From Gemmata massiliana (GTDB lineage: Bacteria; Planctomycetota; Planctomycetia; Gemmatales; Gemmataceae), in NCBI GenBank assembly GCA_000531095.1, contig HG799475.1:78686-142685 (forward strand): DNA of 64,000 nt, written 5' to 3'. Made by a program: the position numbers and the translations under genes. The notes beneath the pieces are model-generated. The model made no database searches, was not told where the DNA came from, and was given only the letters and a program-made list of their open reading frames with translations. The stretch's first letter is position 1. Each line of letters opens with the position of its first letter. Positions 29,282 to 39,973 of this stretch are shown here, piece after piece.

Positions 29282-32082
29282 TGCGTGCCTCCTTCCGAGG
29301 GGCCGGGCAGAACCACATCCGGAATCGTGATCGTCTTGCCGGGCTCGATCGCGAACTTGCCGAGAGCAACCCGGTTCGCCCCGGAGCCGACCGTAACGGC
29401 ATACCGCGAACCGGGGATCAGTGCGGACAGTTCGGCGACACCATCGGCGTTCGTCTTCGGGCGGGTTGGGTAATTTGTCGCGTCGAACCACTCGACCGGT
29501 TGCGCGTCCGCGGCTCGCTCGCGCGCATTTGAGTCGGTCGTGCGATCGCGCTCGACGAGCAGCGACAGCCCGACGTCCTGCCCCGCTTTGGGCTTGCCTT
29601 TGGAATCCAGAACCCGCAGGCGAATCGTGCCGCACGCGCGTAGAGGAACGTTCGATGCCGATGTGCCGGGACTTACGTCCGCAACTGCACCGGTTCGTGC
29701 GACCGGATCGAGCAGGTAAGCGCGCGTCGTGTAGCCCTCACGACAGCCGGGCACACTGAACGCGCCGCCGCGCACGGATACCGGCAGCGCTGCGTACCCG
29801 CGAACGGGTGAGACGCGCCCCGACGCGAGCAGAATGGTGGTTCCACTATCCGCGCCGGGATGAAGCACTGTGCCGTTGATGGATCGAGCCGAGCGGAGAG
29901 TGGCTTTGACGGGCTGCACCGCACCGGGCTCGGGCATTTCGATCCGTGCAATGTGGTGCGCGAAGATCGTGGTGTGAGTCGTGCCGGGGAGCTTCGCTGA
30001 AACCGTCTCGAAATCCGGCGTCGGGCCGTAAACACGAACCGAGCACGCGCCGGGAAGTACCGGGAGTGCGAACGCCCCATCCGGCCCCGTGCGAGTGATC
30101 GCGTCGCGCCCCACGAGCACGTCGTCCTTCCACTCGGGAAGTGTCGAAGCTTCGTGCCCCCAGTGAACGGCGGCCCCCGCGAGCAGCTTCCCGTTCTCGT
30201 CCGTGACCGTGCCGGTCACCCAGCGCCCGCGTGGCACACGCACAACAAGGCGCTGATCCGTGGAAGCGGTCGCGATTTCGACCCGCGTGCGCACACCGAC
30301 GTAAGGCCCGCTCTCGGCAAGCGGATGCACGAGCACTTCGACCTGATCGCGCGGCGTGAGGTTCACTCGCACTCGCCCTCGATTATCTGTTACCGCGTCG
30401 ATGTCGGCGGGAATGGAGCGCGGGCTGAGGATGCCGTGATCGGTGGCGCAGAAGTGCGGGTGGGCCGAAACGGGGTCCGTGATGACGGTCACGCGCGCGC
30501 CGGGAAGAACGGCGTCGGTATCCCCCGCTCGGACTTCAACGGTTAACGAGCACGCCCGATCGAGTCGAAACTCACCGAGCGATCCCGGTTTCACGCCGTC
30601 GATCCGGAAAACGTCGAGCGCGAACCGCGGGTCGAGAACGCGCACCCACACGTTCTCCGCGCCCCCGAGTGCAGGAAACGCAAACGTGCCGTCCGCGCCG
30701 CTTACCACAGCCTTTGGCCACGCGGGTGGGGATGCGGATTCTGCACGTCCCACGACGGGCTCCGCGACCGCATCGCCGATACGAACTACTTCGACACGCA
30801 CACCGACCGCCGCGCGCCCGGCTTCGTCGAGTAACTTCCCCCTCAAATCGGAAGCCGCGGCTAACGTCAGTTCGACCTCGCCCGGCGAAGGACGCAGCCG
30901 AACCGGGAGCGTTGCAGGGGCGAAATTCGGACCCGATGCCTGTACGGTCACCACACGCCCGGTGAACCACGTATCGAAATCGTCGAATACGTTCAGCGCG
31001 AACCGCCCGTCCGCACCGGTCTGTGTGGTGGCAATGACTTCGTCGCGCAGTCCGCGCTCGCCCGGGCCGAACGGCCGACGCGCCAGCGCCACGACCGAAG
31101 CTCCCGCCACCAGTTCGCCTTTTGGCCCGCGCACCACACCCGTTACGGTCGTTTGCGCTCGGGTGGAGCTTGCAATTGGAGGAGGCTCAGTTTCGAGTGT
31201 TGGAGCCTGGGGCAGTTCTGGCGGAATCATGAGCGCGACGGCACACCCGACGAGCACAACTGAGATCGCGAGCAACGCGACGGCGAAGCCCGTGCGATTG
31301 GTCCCGTTTGCAACAACCGAAGGTGCAGCGTTCGCGAACGCTCCCGCGCGAGTTGCGGGTAGCGCTCCCGTGCGAGCGACAGCGAGTCCGGTTTCTACCG
31401 TTCGTGCGAGGAGAGCTGGCGGTGCGGCGGAAGCCGCGGGGAGTGCCGCCCCGGTGAGAACGGCCGCGAGGATTTTCGTCGCGGTTTTGCCGTGCTGAGT
31501 GAACCGCCGGCGCAGGCGCGTTTGGGCGCGGACGAAGCGCCGGTGAACCGCGGCTGTCGAGCACCCGAGTTCGAGGGCTGCGTCCGCGTAGGTGCGCCCT
31601 TCGAGGCAACAGAGAACGAGTACCGCACGTTCCGATTGTGACAGTTGCGCAAGCTCGTCATCGAGGAGCACTCGGAGATCGTTCGCGGCCGATCCGTCGT
31701 TGTGCGGCGCGACTTCAGCAACGCGCTCTTCGATGCGCCGCTGGCGGGCGATCGCGCGCTGGAGATCGATCGAGCAATCGCGCGCGACCCGAAACAGCCA
31801 CCCGCCGAGAGCTTCTTTGTTAATAATGCGTTTGGCGTCGCGTGCGAGCCGGAGGAACGTTGCCTGAAGTGCGTCTTCCGCGTCGGCCGGGTTCCGGAGC
31901 ACCCGCAGACAGACGCCCCACACCAGTTCGCTGTGGCGCCCGACGAGCGTAGTGAACGCCTGCTCGTCGCGCTCTTGAATAAACCGGCGGAGCAGGTCAA
32001 CGTCGGTCCGCGTGTCCTCTTTCCAGGAGGCCACGACGAACCGCAGTTGCCGAATCACGGTCGATCGGGACTTTTCCGCCAT
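29278..32082 (-). CDS. ECF sigma factor fused to carboxypeptidase-regulatory-like repeats
   Basis: 934 residues from ATG 32082. Sigma region 2 near residues 28-90 (LVGRHSELVWGVCLRVLRNP, DALQATFLRLARDAKRI), region 4 near 145-190 (RAVLVLCCLEGRTYADAALE, STAAVHRRFVRAQTRLRRRF). A transmembrane helix lies near 255-276 (FAVALLAISVVLVGCAVALM). The outer part holds repeated CarboxypepD_reg/transthyretin-like units (VTGVVRGPKGELVAGASVVA, LRGKLLDEAGRAAVGVRVEV, VTGTVTDENGKLLAGAAVHW). Layout parallels the sigma-WD40 fusion at 2.8-6.4 kb but with a different sensor. First gene of the probable operon running to 19.2 kb, so it may control it. Confidence 0.9.
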   Translation of the reverse strand: MAEKSRSTVIRQLRFVVASWKEDTRTDVDLLRRFIQERDEQAFTTLVGRHSELVWGVCLRVLRNPADAEDALQATFLRLARDAKRIINKEALGGWLFRVARDCSIDLQRAIARQRRIEERVAEVAPHNDGSAANDLRVLLDDELAQLSQSERAVLVLCCLEGRTYADAALELGCSTAAVHRRFVRAQTRLRRRFTQHGKTATKILAAVLTGAALPAASAAPPALLARTVETGLAVARTGALPATRAGAFANAAPSVVANGTNRTGFAVALLAISVVLVGCAVALMIPPELPQAPTLETEPPPIASSTRAQTTVTGVVRGPKGELVAGASVVALARRPFGPGERGLRDEVIATTQTGADGRFALNVFDDFDTWFTGRVVTVQASGPNFAPATLPVRLRPSPGEVELTLAAASDLRGKLLDEAGRAAVGVRVEVVRIGDAVAEPVVGRAESASPPAWPKAVVSGADGTFAFPALGGAENVWVRVLDPRFALDVFRIDGVKPGSLGEFRLDRACSLTVEVRAGDTDAVLPGARVTVITDPVSAHPHFCATDHGILSPRSIPADIDAVTDNRGRVRVNLTPRDQVEVLVHPLAESGPYVGVRTRVEIATASTDQRLVVRVPRGRWVTGTVTDENGKLLAGAAVHWGHEASTLPEWKDDVLVGRDAITRTGPDGAFALPVLPGACSVRVYGPTPDFETVSAKLPGTTHTTIFAHHIARIEMPEPGAVQPVKATLRSARSINGTVLHPGADSGTTILLASGRVSPVRGYAALPVSVRGGAFSVPGCREGYTTRAYLLDPVARTGAVADVSPGTSASNVPLRACGTIRLRVLDSKGKPKAGQDVGLSLLVERDRTTDSNARERAADAQPVEWFDATNYPTRPKTNADGVAELSALIPGSRYAVTVGSGANRVALGKFAIEPGKTITIPDVVLPGPSEGGTQ

Positions 32083-32204
32083 GAATCCGCCCGCGATGAG
32101 TGCGCGTCAACACACACAATGCCGCTTCAAGCAGCCCGCTTTTCTCGCAGCGTTTCGGCATTCATCAGAGCTTCGCGCGTCCCACATAACCGGGGGCGGT
32201 CCCG

Positions 32205-33545
32205 TTACCCACTCACCGCTACCGCGCCGGTCTTCCGCTGACCGGTGTGGCTCGCGTCCATGACGCGGCCGTTCTCGTCCAGCGCGAGGTGGAACCGCTC
32301 CTTGCCCTGGATGCGGTGGAGCGTGAGGTGATAGTCGCCGCTGCTCGCCGCCAGATACGCGAGCTTGTCCGGCGCTTGCGGGGCGCGGAGCCGGCCCCAC
32401 GACCCGTCGCCGAGGAACAGCACACCGTTGTCGTCCGCCAGACCGCCGATCAGTGGCTTGGTGCGTTTGAACGTGTGGTCGTGGTGCTCCAGAACCACCG
32501 GCACGCGGTACTTCTCGAACAGCGGAACCCAGTGCTTGCGGTTGCCCACGCCGGTGCCGGTCCCCTCTTTGCCGTCCGCGGGGACTTCGGCCTTGCGGAA
32601 CGACGGGTACGCGGGGACGTGGTTCACCACGATCGTGTTCGGGTGGTCCTTGCGGGCCTTGAGGGTCTTTTCGAGCCAGTCGGCCTGATCGCCGCCGATG
32701 GCCGACGTGTGCCCGGTATCGAGCAGCACCAAACTCAGGTAGTCACCAAAGTCGAGCGTGTTGTAACCCGTATCCGGGAACAAGCCATCAAAGAGGGCGT
32801 AGTAGAACGGCGCCTTCTCGCGCGTCTTCCCGAACCCGCCGTCCACTTCGTGGTTCCCGATGCACGTGATCATTGGGATCATGCGCCCGTTCTTCCCGAC
32901 CATGTGCTTCGAGTAGTTCCGCAGGAACGCGAGGCTGATCTCAACCGAGCGGCCGTTGTCGTACCCCAGATCCCCGCCCACCACTGCGAACATCGGATCC
33001 TGGCGTGCGGCCTGGATGTTGTTCGCGACCGCGTGGGCGTTCACCCCGCAATCGCCGCCCGAAACGAAGTGGATCGCGTCGCTCGCCTTCGCCGGCATCG
33101 TCCGGAACCGGTACACCGGCGACGATTTTCCGATGCGGAACTCGTAATCGGTCCCCGGAACCAGCCCGGTCAGTTCGGTGCGGAACACCTTGAAGTCGGT
33201 CTTCGGGTACGGCTTCGTGACGGTCGCTTGCGACTTCCACAAATTCATCCGAGCAGCGCCCGCCGCGATCGCGAGATACGGGGTCGCGCCCAGGTTCGCG
33301 GGGCGGTAGTAGACCGCGGTGTCGGCCGTTTCGCCCACCGTGCCGACCCACTGCACGGTCATGGTCGTCGTCGGGTCGCGGTGCCACGTTAGGAACAGCG
33401 TGGTCGGCTGGAACGCGAAATCGTCCGGCCCGCCGACGAGGGGCGCGTCGAGCGCCGACCGCTGCGGCTGGGCGGCGCGAATCGACGGCGCGAACGCGCC
33501 GGCCAGCGACGCTCCGAGGAGCGCACGACGAGAGAGACCTGACAT
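32205..33545 (-). CDS. Purple acid phosphatase-like metallophosphoesterase, Tat signal
   Basis: 446 residues from ATG 33545 (MSGLSRRALLGASLAGAFAP), chosen for its twin-arginine signal over an in-frame ATG 36 codons upstream. An N-terminal Fn3-like domain (TLFLTWHRDPTTTMTVQW) precedes the metallophosphoesterase motifs: SGGDCGVN, VVGGDLGYDNG, CIGNHEVDGG, NTIVVNHVPAY and VLEHHDHTFKR. These are the metal ligands of the dinuclear centre. It should hydrolyse phosphate esters outside the cytoplasm. Single gene, 122 bp downstream of nothing co-directional but the sigma fusion promoter region. Confidence 0.9.
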   Translation of the reverse strand: MSGLSRRALLGASLAGAFAPSIRAAQPQRSALDAPLVGGPDDFAFQPTTLFLTWHRDPTTTMTVQWVGTVGETADTAVYYRPANLGATPYLAIAAGAARMNLWKSQATVTKPYPKTDFKVFRTELTGLVPGTDYEFRIGKSSPVYRFRTMPAKASDAIHFVSGGDCGVNAHAVANNIQAARQDPMFAVVGGDLGYDNGRSVEISLAFLRNYSKHMVGKNGRMIPMITCIGNHEVDGGFGKTREKAPFYYALFDGLFPDTGYNTLDFGDYLSLVLLDTGHTSAIGGDQADWLEKTLKARKDHPNTIVVNHVPAYPSFRKAEVPADGKEGTGTGVGNRKHWVPLFEKYRVPVVLEHHDHTFKRTKPLIGGLADDNGVLFLGDGSWGRLRAPQAPDKLAYLAASSGDYHLTLHRIQGKERFHLALDENGRVMDASHTGQRKTGAVAVSG

Positions 33546-33827
33546 GCTAGTTGGCTCCGGGACCGCGAATAAAAGGTGCCACGGCGATTTTCTCGACCGG
33601 AGACCGCGATGACAGTGAATTGGCAGTGAAGACTGGGTGCAGATGTGAAACACCTGCCAGTGTCTGGAGATCCTCCCCCGCGAAACGAAGGTTTCCGCGC
33701 GATTTTCATACCGGCTTCGCGCGTTTCATCGTCTTGTGCAAGAGCTTTGGTTGTAATCGAGTACCCACTGACCGGTCGCGGGCGAACTCGGCCCGTTTGA
33801 GCGACTCGATGGTTCCAATAAACTTCG

Positions 33828-33920
33828 TGGCTCATGAGGCGGTAGAGGTGGAGATTTAGCAGAGGATGCTGTCGGGCAACGAGTTGCGACCAGCCTCCAC
33901 CTCTACCGCCTCATGAGCCA
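33828..33920. repeat. Inverted repeat with 25-bp perfect arms
   Basis: Bases 33828-33852 are the exact reverse complement of 33896-33920, with a 43-base spacer. The arm contains CTCATGAGGCGGTAGAGG. It lies between the divergent phosphatase and TetR genes, 53 bp before the preferred TetR start, and could be a regulatory hairpin or a dispersed repeat. Confidence 0.8.
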
Positions 33921-33972
33921 AACGGTCTTGGCCCCGTCGATTCGGGCGGAGTGCCTCGATCGAAAGGTTCCC

Positions 33973-34578
33973 ATGCCCGATGGCCCGCTCACCCGCGAAC
34001 GGATTTGGGCCACCGCTGAGGACGCGATCCGCAAATACGGACCGGCGAAGGCGACCGTGGTGGACGTGGCCCGGGCTCTGGGCGTAAGCCACGCGGCGGT
34101 CTACCGACACGTGGCAAGCAAGGCGGAACTGAGAGACTTGGTGGTCGGCCGATGGATGGAGACGATCATGCCTCCGCTCCGAGCGATCGCGACGAAGTCG
34201 GGGCCGGCCACCGAGCGATTGCGGGAACTGTTCGGCGCGCTGATCGCAGTGAAGCGCCGACGATCCTCGGAAGACCCGGAGCTGTTCACCGCGTACCGAG
34301 CACTTGCAGCCGATGCCCAATCCGTGGCCGCTGCCCATGTCGACGAGTTGATTGAACTGACCGCAACGATCATCCGCACCGGCGTGCGTGACGGCACGTT
34401 CCGCACCGTTGATCCCGTTACCGCGGGGCGCGCGCTGCTGTTCGCCACGTCCCGGTTCCATCACCCGGCCCACGCCGGCGATTGGTCCGACCCGGCACTC
34501 GCCGCCGCGTTCGTCGACGTGTGGCAGTTGTTGATGGACGGTCTGGTGACGGGGCGCAAGCCCCGGAAAAGTGAATAA
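33973..34578 (+). CDS. TetR/AcrR family transcriptional regulator
   Basis: 201 residues from ATG 33973 (MPDGPLTRERIWATAEDAIR), with GAAAGG about five bases upstream. A longer start at 33913 would lie in the inverted repeat and is less likely. The N-terminal helix-turn-helix reads ATVVDVARALGVSHAAVYRH VASKAELR, typical of TetR; the C-terminal helical domain (TERLRELFGALIAVKRR, AGRALLFATSRFHHP) resembles the SACE_7040/TetR_C type. It precedes an RND efflux gene on the same strand by about 270 bp, so it may repress that pump. Confidence 0.9.
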   Translation: MPDGPLTRERIWATAEDAIRKYGPAKATVVDVARALGVSHAAVYRHVASKAELRDLVVGRWMETIMPPLRAIATKSGPATERLRELFGALIAVKRRRSSEDPELFTAYRALAADAQSVAAAHVDELIELTATIIRTGVRDGTFRTVDPVTAGRALLFATSRFHHPAHAGDWSDPALAAAFVDVWQLLMDGLVTGRKPRKSE

Positions 34579-34845
34579 CCGCTGCTCGCGAAGTCTCGCC
34601 AGCGAGGGATTAATCGCTGGCGTATTTTACCCCAAGAGACGAAAATACGCCGATTACGATTGCGAAATCGGCGCACCACATCATCTGTACTCACCTCTTT
34701 GATTCGACCGCAATTCCTTTTGCAGTTGATGTTTGCGTTATAGTGCTCGGCCCGACGCGATTCGGGCACAGTGGTTGCCTTTAACGGGTCAACGGTACGC
34801 GACTGCCACTCGTGTCGTTGAACGCTCCCGACGAAGGACACCCCC

Positions 34846-37800
34846 ATGTCCGCGCGATCTCCCGGAACACGCCATCGCTTCCGTCTCTTTGGTTTGCTCG
34901 TTCTCGGCGCTCTCGCCGGCGCTCTTGTGGGGTGCCAGCGAAAGCCCCCCCCAAGCCGCCGCGATCCGCACCCAGAATGTGGACGCCCCGGCCGGGCGCA
35001 TCGGCCAACCTCCGGCTCCGACGGGACAGGCCTTCCAGTTCCCGCTTGATACGCTCGGGCGCCTCGCCGGCCCCGAACAATTCGACGGAATCATCGTCAA
35101 GGCGAGCGGTTCGCCCCAAATCCTCTCCGCCGGCGGGCGCCTCATCGAACAGGCTCGCGCCGCGAAGCCGAAACCCCGGGTCGTGAAGCTACTCTCCGCC
35201 GACGCCACCAGTGACCCGACTACTCCGCCGACCGTCGACGACATCGTTGCGGCTGCGCCGGCTACGGGAGTCGCCCCGTCCGATTCGTCGGCCGATGCGG
35301 GCACGGACCCGACCAGTGATCCCGCGAGCAGCGGGAACCCGACCACGGCGTCGATGCCCACTCCTAGCAGTTCAGGCGCATCGGCGGCACTCACGTCGAC
35401 CGGCCCAACGGCCGGCGGGACCGTCGGGAGCGGCGCACTCGGTGGGGGCGCGCTGGAGTCGGGCGGGCCGTCACCTGCAACTGGCCTCGTGCGCCTCCAA
35501 GATGTCGCGCGGATCGAACTGGGGGCACAGAACTACAACACGATCTGCTCGTTCGACGGGCGCCCGTCGGTCGGCCTGGGGCTGTACCAGCTCCCGGGGA
35601 CCAACGCGCTTGATGTAGGCGACCGCGTGCGCGAGAGGATGCAGGAGCTGAAGGCCGGGTTCCCGGACGGCGTGGATTACCAGATCGCTTACGACACCAC
35701 GCCGTACATCCGCGACTCGGTCCGCGACGTGATTCACACGCTGCTGGAGGCGATCGGGCTGGTGGCGATCGTCGTGCTGGTGTTCTTGCAGGACTGGCGG
35801 GCGATGATCCTGCCCATGATCGACGTACCCGTCTCGCTGATCGGTACGCTCGCGGTCATGTCACAAATGGGATTAATACTGTACATCATGACACTGTTCG
35901 GGTTGGTGCTGGCGATCGGGATCGTGGTGGACGACGCCATCGTTGTTCTGGAGAACATCGAGCGCCAGATGGCGACGGGATTAGATGCCCGTACTGCGAC
36001 GATCAAAGCAATGGAAGAGATTACGGGGCCGGTGCTGGCGATCACGCTGGTGCTCAGCGCCGTGTTCATCCCGTGCTGTTTCCTGGGCGGAATCACCGGC
36101 TCGTTCTTCCGCCAGTTCGCCGTCACGATCGCGTGTCCACGCTCATCTCGGCGGTGAACGCGCTCACCATGACTTCGTCGCGCGCCGTGCTGATCTTCAA
36201 GGCGGATGCGAAGAAGCACGGCCACGGCCACCACCGCGAGGCGCTGCCGTGGTGGATCTTCGCGGTTCTGGGCGGGGTGCTGACACACGAGTTGGGGCCG
36301 GACCTTTTCGGTCGATTCGTTCAACTTCCCCCCGCACCGGAACACGGCGGCGAGTCGTGGGCGGCGCTGGGGCTAAAGGTCGCGTGCTTCGCGCCGCCCG
36401 GTATTCTCGTCGGCGCGATCCTGGGTTGGGTATTCATCCGCCCGGTGAACGCGGTGCTCGGGGCGTTCTTTCGCTGGTTCAATCGGGTGTTCGACCGCGT
36501 AACCGATGTCCACGGCGCGGTGGTGAGCCGGGTGCTGCGTGTTAGCGTGATTATCCTGCTCGCTTACGGCGTGCTGTTGGTGCTGACGTACACCGAGTTC
36601 GTGAGCACGCCCACCGGGTTCATCCCGCAACAGGACAAGGGCTATCTCATTCTCAACGTGCAGCTACCGGATTCCGCGTCCGTGGAGCGGACCGAAACGG
36701 CGATGGCGGAGATCGAGGCGATTGCACGCGAGACGCCCGGCGTGAAGCACACGCTCGGCATTTCGGGCCGATCGGTGATCCTGAACGCGAACGCCCCGAA
36801 CCTCGGCTCGATGTACGTGATGCTTGACGGATTCGATCAGCGGAAGGGGACCGACCGGACCGCGGACGCGATCGCCTCGGCGATCCAGCAGCGGTGTAAG
36901 CGCGATGTCGACGACGCGATCGTGGCCGCGGTCGGCGCGCCGCCGGTCGATGGTTTGGGGACGACGGGCGGGTTCACGCTCATGGTCCAGGTTCGCGGGA
37001 GCACGGATCTCACTCAACTCGACCGGGTGGCGGGGAGCGTGGTCCAACGGGGCAACGAAACGCCGGGATTAACGGGGATGTTCACGAGCGCGGGCGCGGA
37101 CACGCCCTGGCTGTACCTGGAGATCGACCGCGACAAGTGCCGCTCACTGGGTGTCCAGGTGAGCGACATTTTCAACGCGCTCCAGGTGTATTTGGGTTCG
37201 TACTACGTGAACAACTTCAACGAGTTCGGCAGGACCTGGGAGGTGAACATCCAGGCCGATCCGAGCTTCCGCGGCGACGCTTCGGACATCTTGCAGTACC
37301 AAGTGCGAAACGCGCAGAACCAGACGGTCCGGCTCGGAACCGTCATGACCGTGCGCGACGCGACCGGGCCGGTGGTGGTGGTGCGGTACAACATGTACTC
37401 GGCTGCCGCGGTGACCGGGAACCCGGCGGACGGGACCGGGTCCAGTCAGGCGATGGAGCTGATCCACGGGATCGCAACCGAGGAACTCGCCCGGGGAATG
37501 AAAACCGAGTGGACCGAGTTGGCGTACCTTCAGAGCCAGGCCGGGAACTCGGCGATGTGGTTCTTCGCGCTGGCCGTCGTGTTCGTGTTCCTGGTACTCG
37601 CGGCGCAGTATGAGAGCTGGAAGTTGCCGCTCGCAGTGATTCTGGTCGTTCCGATGTGTCTGCTGTGTTCGATCATCGGGGTTCAGATGGCCGGGATCGA
37701 AGTAACCGTGTTCACGCAGATCGGGTTCGTGGTGCTGGTGGGACTGGCGTGCAAGAACGCGATCCTCATCGTCGAGTTCGCTCGACAGCGCCAGGACGCC

Positions 37801-38172
37801 GGGGAATCTCGGCGCGCCGCAACGCTGGAAGCGTGTAAGCAGCGCTTGCGGCCGATCGTGATGACCAGTTTCGCGTTCATTTTCGGCGTGCTGCCATTAG
37901 TGTACGCACAGGGGGCCGGGGCCGAGATGCGGAGTTCACTGGGAATCGCGGTGTTCGCGGGGATGCTCGGGGTCACACTCTTCGGGATCTTCCTCACGCC
38001 GGTCTTCTATTCGGTCCTGCAGTGGTTCGGTACCGCACTGCCTCCCGCGCCGGTCGCCGGTCGCCCGCCAGAAGCGCGGGTGCATTTGGAGCCCGTCGGC
38101 CCCTTGGACAGTTCCGGCGAACAGGGTACGGTGAAAGTTGGGGCGCACGCGCCGGGCGATCACCGGGAATAA
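34846..38172 (+). pseudogene. HAE1-type RND efflux transporter, N-terminally shortened and frameshifted
   Basis: Starts at ATG 34846 with a lipoprotein-like signal (FRLFGLLVLGALAGALVGC). Frame breaks occur at a run of eight C (34945-34952; seven would keep frame) and near 36130 (GCGTGTCC where GCGGTGTCC is expected). Between them are the RND porter segment (GLVRLQDVARIELGAQNYNT), transmembrane helices and GIVVDDAIVVLENIERQMAT. After the second break come ISAVNALTMTSSRAVLIFK, TPTGFIPQQDKGYLILNVQL and GLACKNAILIVEFARQRQDA. TM1 and the first porter subdomain of a normal pump are absent, replaced by the lipoprotein-like start and a Ser/Thr/Gly-rich linker. A functional pump is doubtful even if the shifts are errors. 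Confidence 0.82.
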
Positions 38173-38195
38173 CACGTCGCGTTCGGGGGAGGTTC

Positions 38196-39693
38196 GTGGC
38201 CGTGACGCTGAACCGACAGGTTCTCTTTCAGGTAACCGTAGCCCGCGCTGCTGGTCGCGCTGGCGATGCTCGGCACCAGTTTGCTGGGCATTCGCTCGAT
38301 CAACCACCTCCAGGCGGACCAGGACAAGATCGTTTCCGAACACGTCCGGAGCTTGGAAGCGGCGCAGGACTTGGAGACCGAGCTGCGCCACATCCGGTTC
38401 CACAGTTTCCTGTACGTCATGGACATGACGCCGGCGCGCTGGGCCAAGGTCGCACGCGATCAGACCGCGTTCGAGCGCATCCTCGGAGAGATTCGGGACC
38501 GGGCTGGCTCGGACGAGGAGCGCGAGGTTCTGGGCGAGATCGAAACCGGCTACACGCGGTATCGGCAAGAACTCGAAGCGACGACCCGCTCGCCAGTCGG
38601 CCCGACCAAGGAAGACTGTCTCGTTTGGTCCGATGCGCACCCGATCCGTTACATCGTGGTTCCTTGCGAACGGTTGCTCAATTTGAACCGCAAGGCGATG
38701 CAGGAAACGGTCGATCAGAGTGCCCACCAGGGTCGGCGCGCCCGCACGTGGATGATCTTGCTCGGCGTGCTCGGGGCTATTGGGGGGCTGGTGGGTGGGT
38801 TCGGTATGGCATGGGGGCTGAGCCGATCCATTACCCGACTGAGCGTCCGGCTCCGCGACGTTCACGCGCACTTGGACCAAGAAGTCGGATCGCTCCGATT
38901 AACGGCCGAGGGCGGTGATCTTCAGCGAATGGAAAAGCAGGTGGGGACGATTCTGGAGCGCGTGCGCGACGTGGTGAGCCAGCTCCAGCGCCAGGAGTGT
39001 GAAGCGCTTCGGGTCGAGCAACTGGCCGCGGTGGGGCAACTAGCCGCGAGTGTCGCACACGAGGTCCGCAACCCGCTCACCAGCATCAAACTCCTGGTCG
39101 GTGCCGCGCTCAGCGGTCAGTGCCCGCGTGGACTGCCCGAGACGGACCTCCAGGTCATTCACGACGAAGTCGGGCGGCTCGAACGGAAGGTTCAGTCGCT
39201 CCTCGATTTCGCGCGGCCGCTGGAAATTGGGCCGGAACCGCAGGACATCGCCGGGGTGGTTCATCAGGTCATCGATCTTGTTCGCGAGCGTCTCACGCGA
39301 CAGACCGTGTGCTTAACACTTGATCTCCCGCCCGGTCCGGTCGCGGCCGAACTCGACGCCGATCAGTTCAAGGGCGTGCTGGTGAACTTGATCTTCAACG
39401 CACTCGACACGATGCCCGGCGGCGGTGGACTTGACGTGCAACTCGCGCGGGAAACGGGCGGCGCCGTGCGCCTGACGGTCGCGGACACGGGACCGGGGAT
39501 CGACGACCGTGTGGCCGATCGGCTGTTCACCCCGTTCTTCAGCACCAAGCCGACCGGAACCGGACTGGGATTGAGCGTCTCGCGCCGGATCGTTCAAGCC
39601 CACGGCGGAACGCTGACCGCGGCGAACCGCACGGCTGGAGGGGCCTGTTTCACGATCACCCTCCCCGGCGGAAGGACGAAAAGCGCGGTGTGA
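38196..39693 (+). CDS. Membrane sensor histidine kinase (NtrB-like), probable frameshift near the start
   Basis: GTG 38196 has an excellent GGGGGAGG upstream and gives AVTLNRQVLFQVT; near 38241 the frame moves to PALLVALAMLGTSLLGIRS. Without the shift the reading frame starts at ATG 38266 inside the first transmembrane helix. A periplasmic helical sensor domain follows, then a second membrane helix (MILLGVLGAIGGLVGGFGM), a HisKA domain with phospho-acceptor in SVAHEVRNPLTSIKLLV, and an ATPase domain with NLIFNALDTM, VADTGPGIDD and GTGLGLSVSRRIVQAHGG. It is 280 bp upstream of an NtrC-type regulator, its likely partner. Confidence 0.85.
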
Positions 39694-39973
39694 ATTAGGT
39701 CGGTGTTTATGATTCGGTTTCCGCTTGCCTGTTCGTTATTCGCGCGTTCTGAAACGATCGGTTCAGGCCCTGCAAAACGCCGGAATGTTAGCTGTTTGGG
39801 AGCGGTTCATCACGCGGAAGGAGTGCGTAACTCTTTTGTGGGACATGAGTTGTCGACGGCTCGCGGTGCCCCATAAGGCCGGAAATGTTAGCTAAAGTTA
39901 GCAAAATGGATTAAGTCGATTCTGGCGAACAATTTGTGTCACTAACGAATACTTCTCACCCCGAACGACCACG

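Noticed and set aside
33913..33972. Upstream start for the TetR gene
   Set aside because: The extra 20 residues are encoded partly by the inverted repeat and lack TetR character, while the start at 33973 has a good ribosome site.
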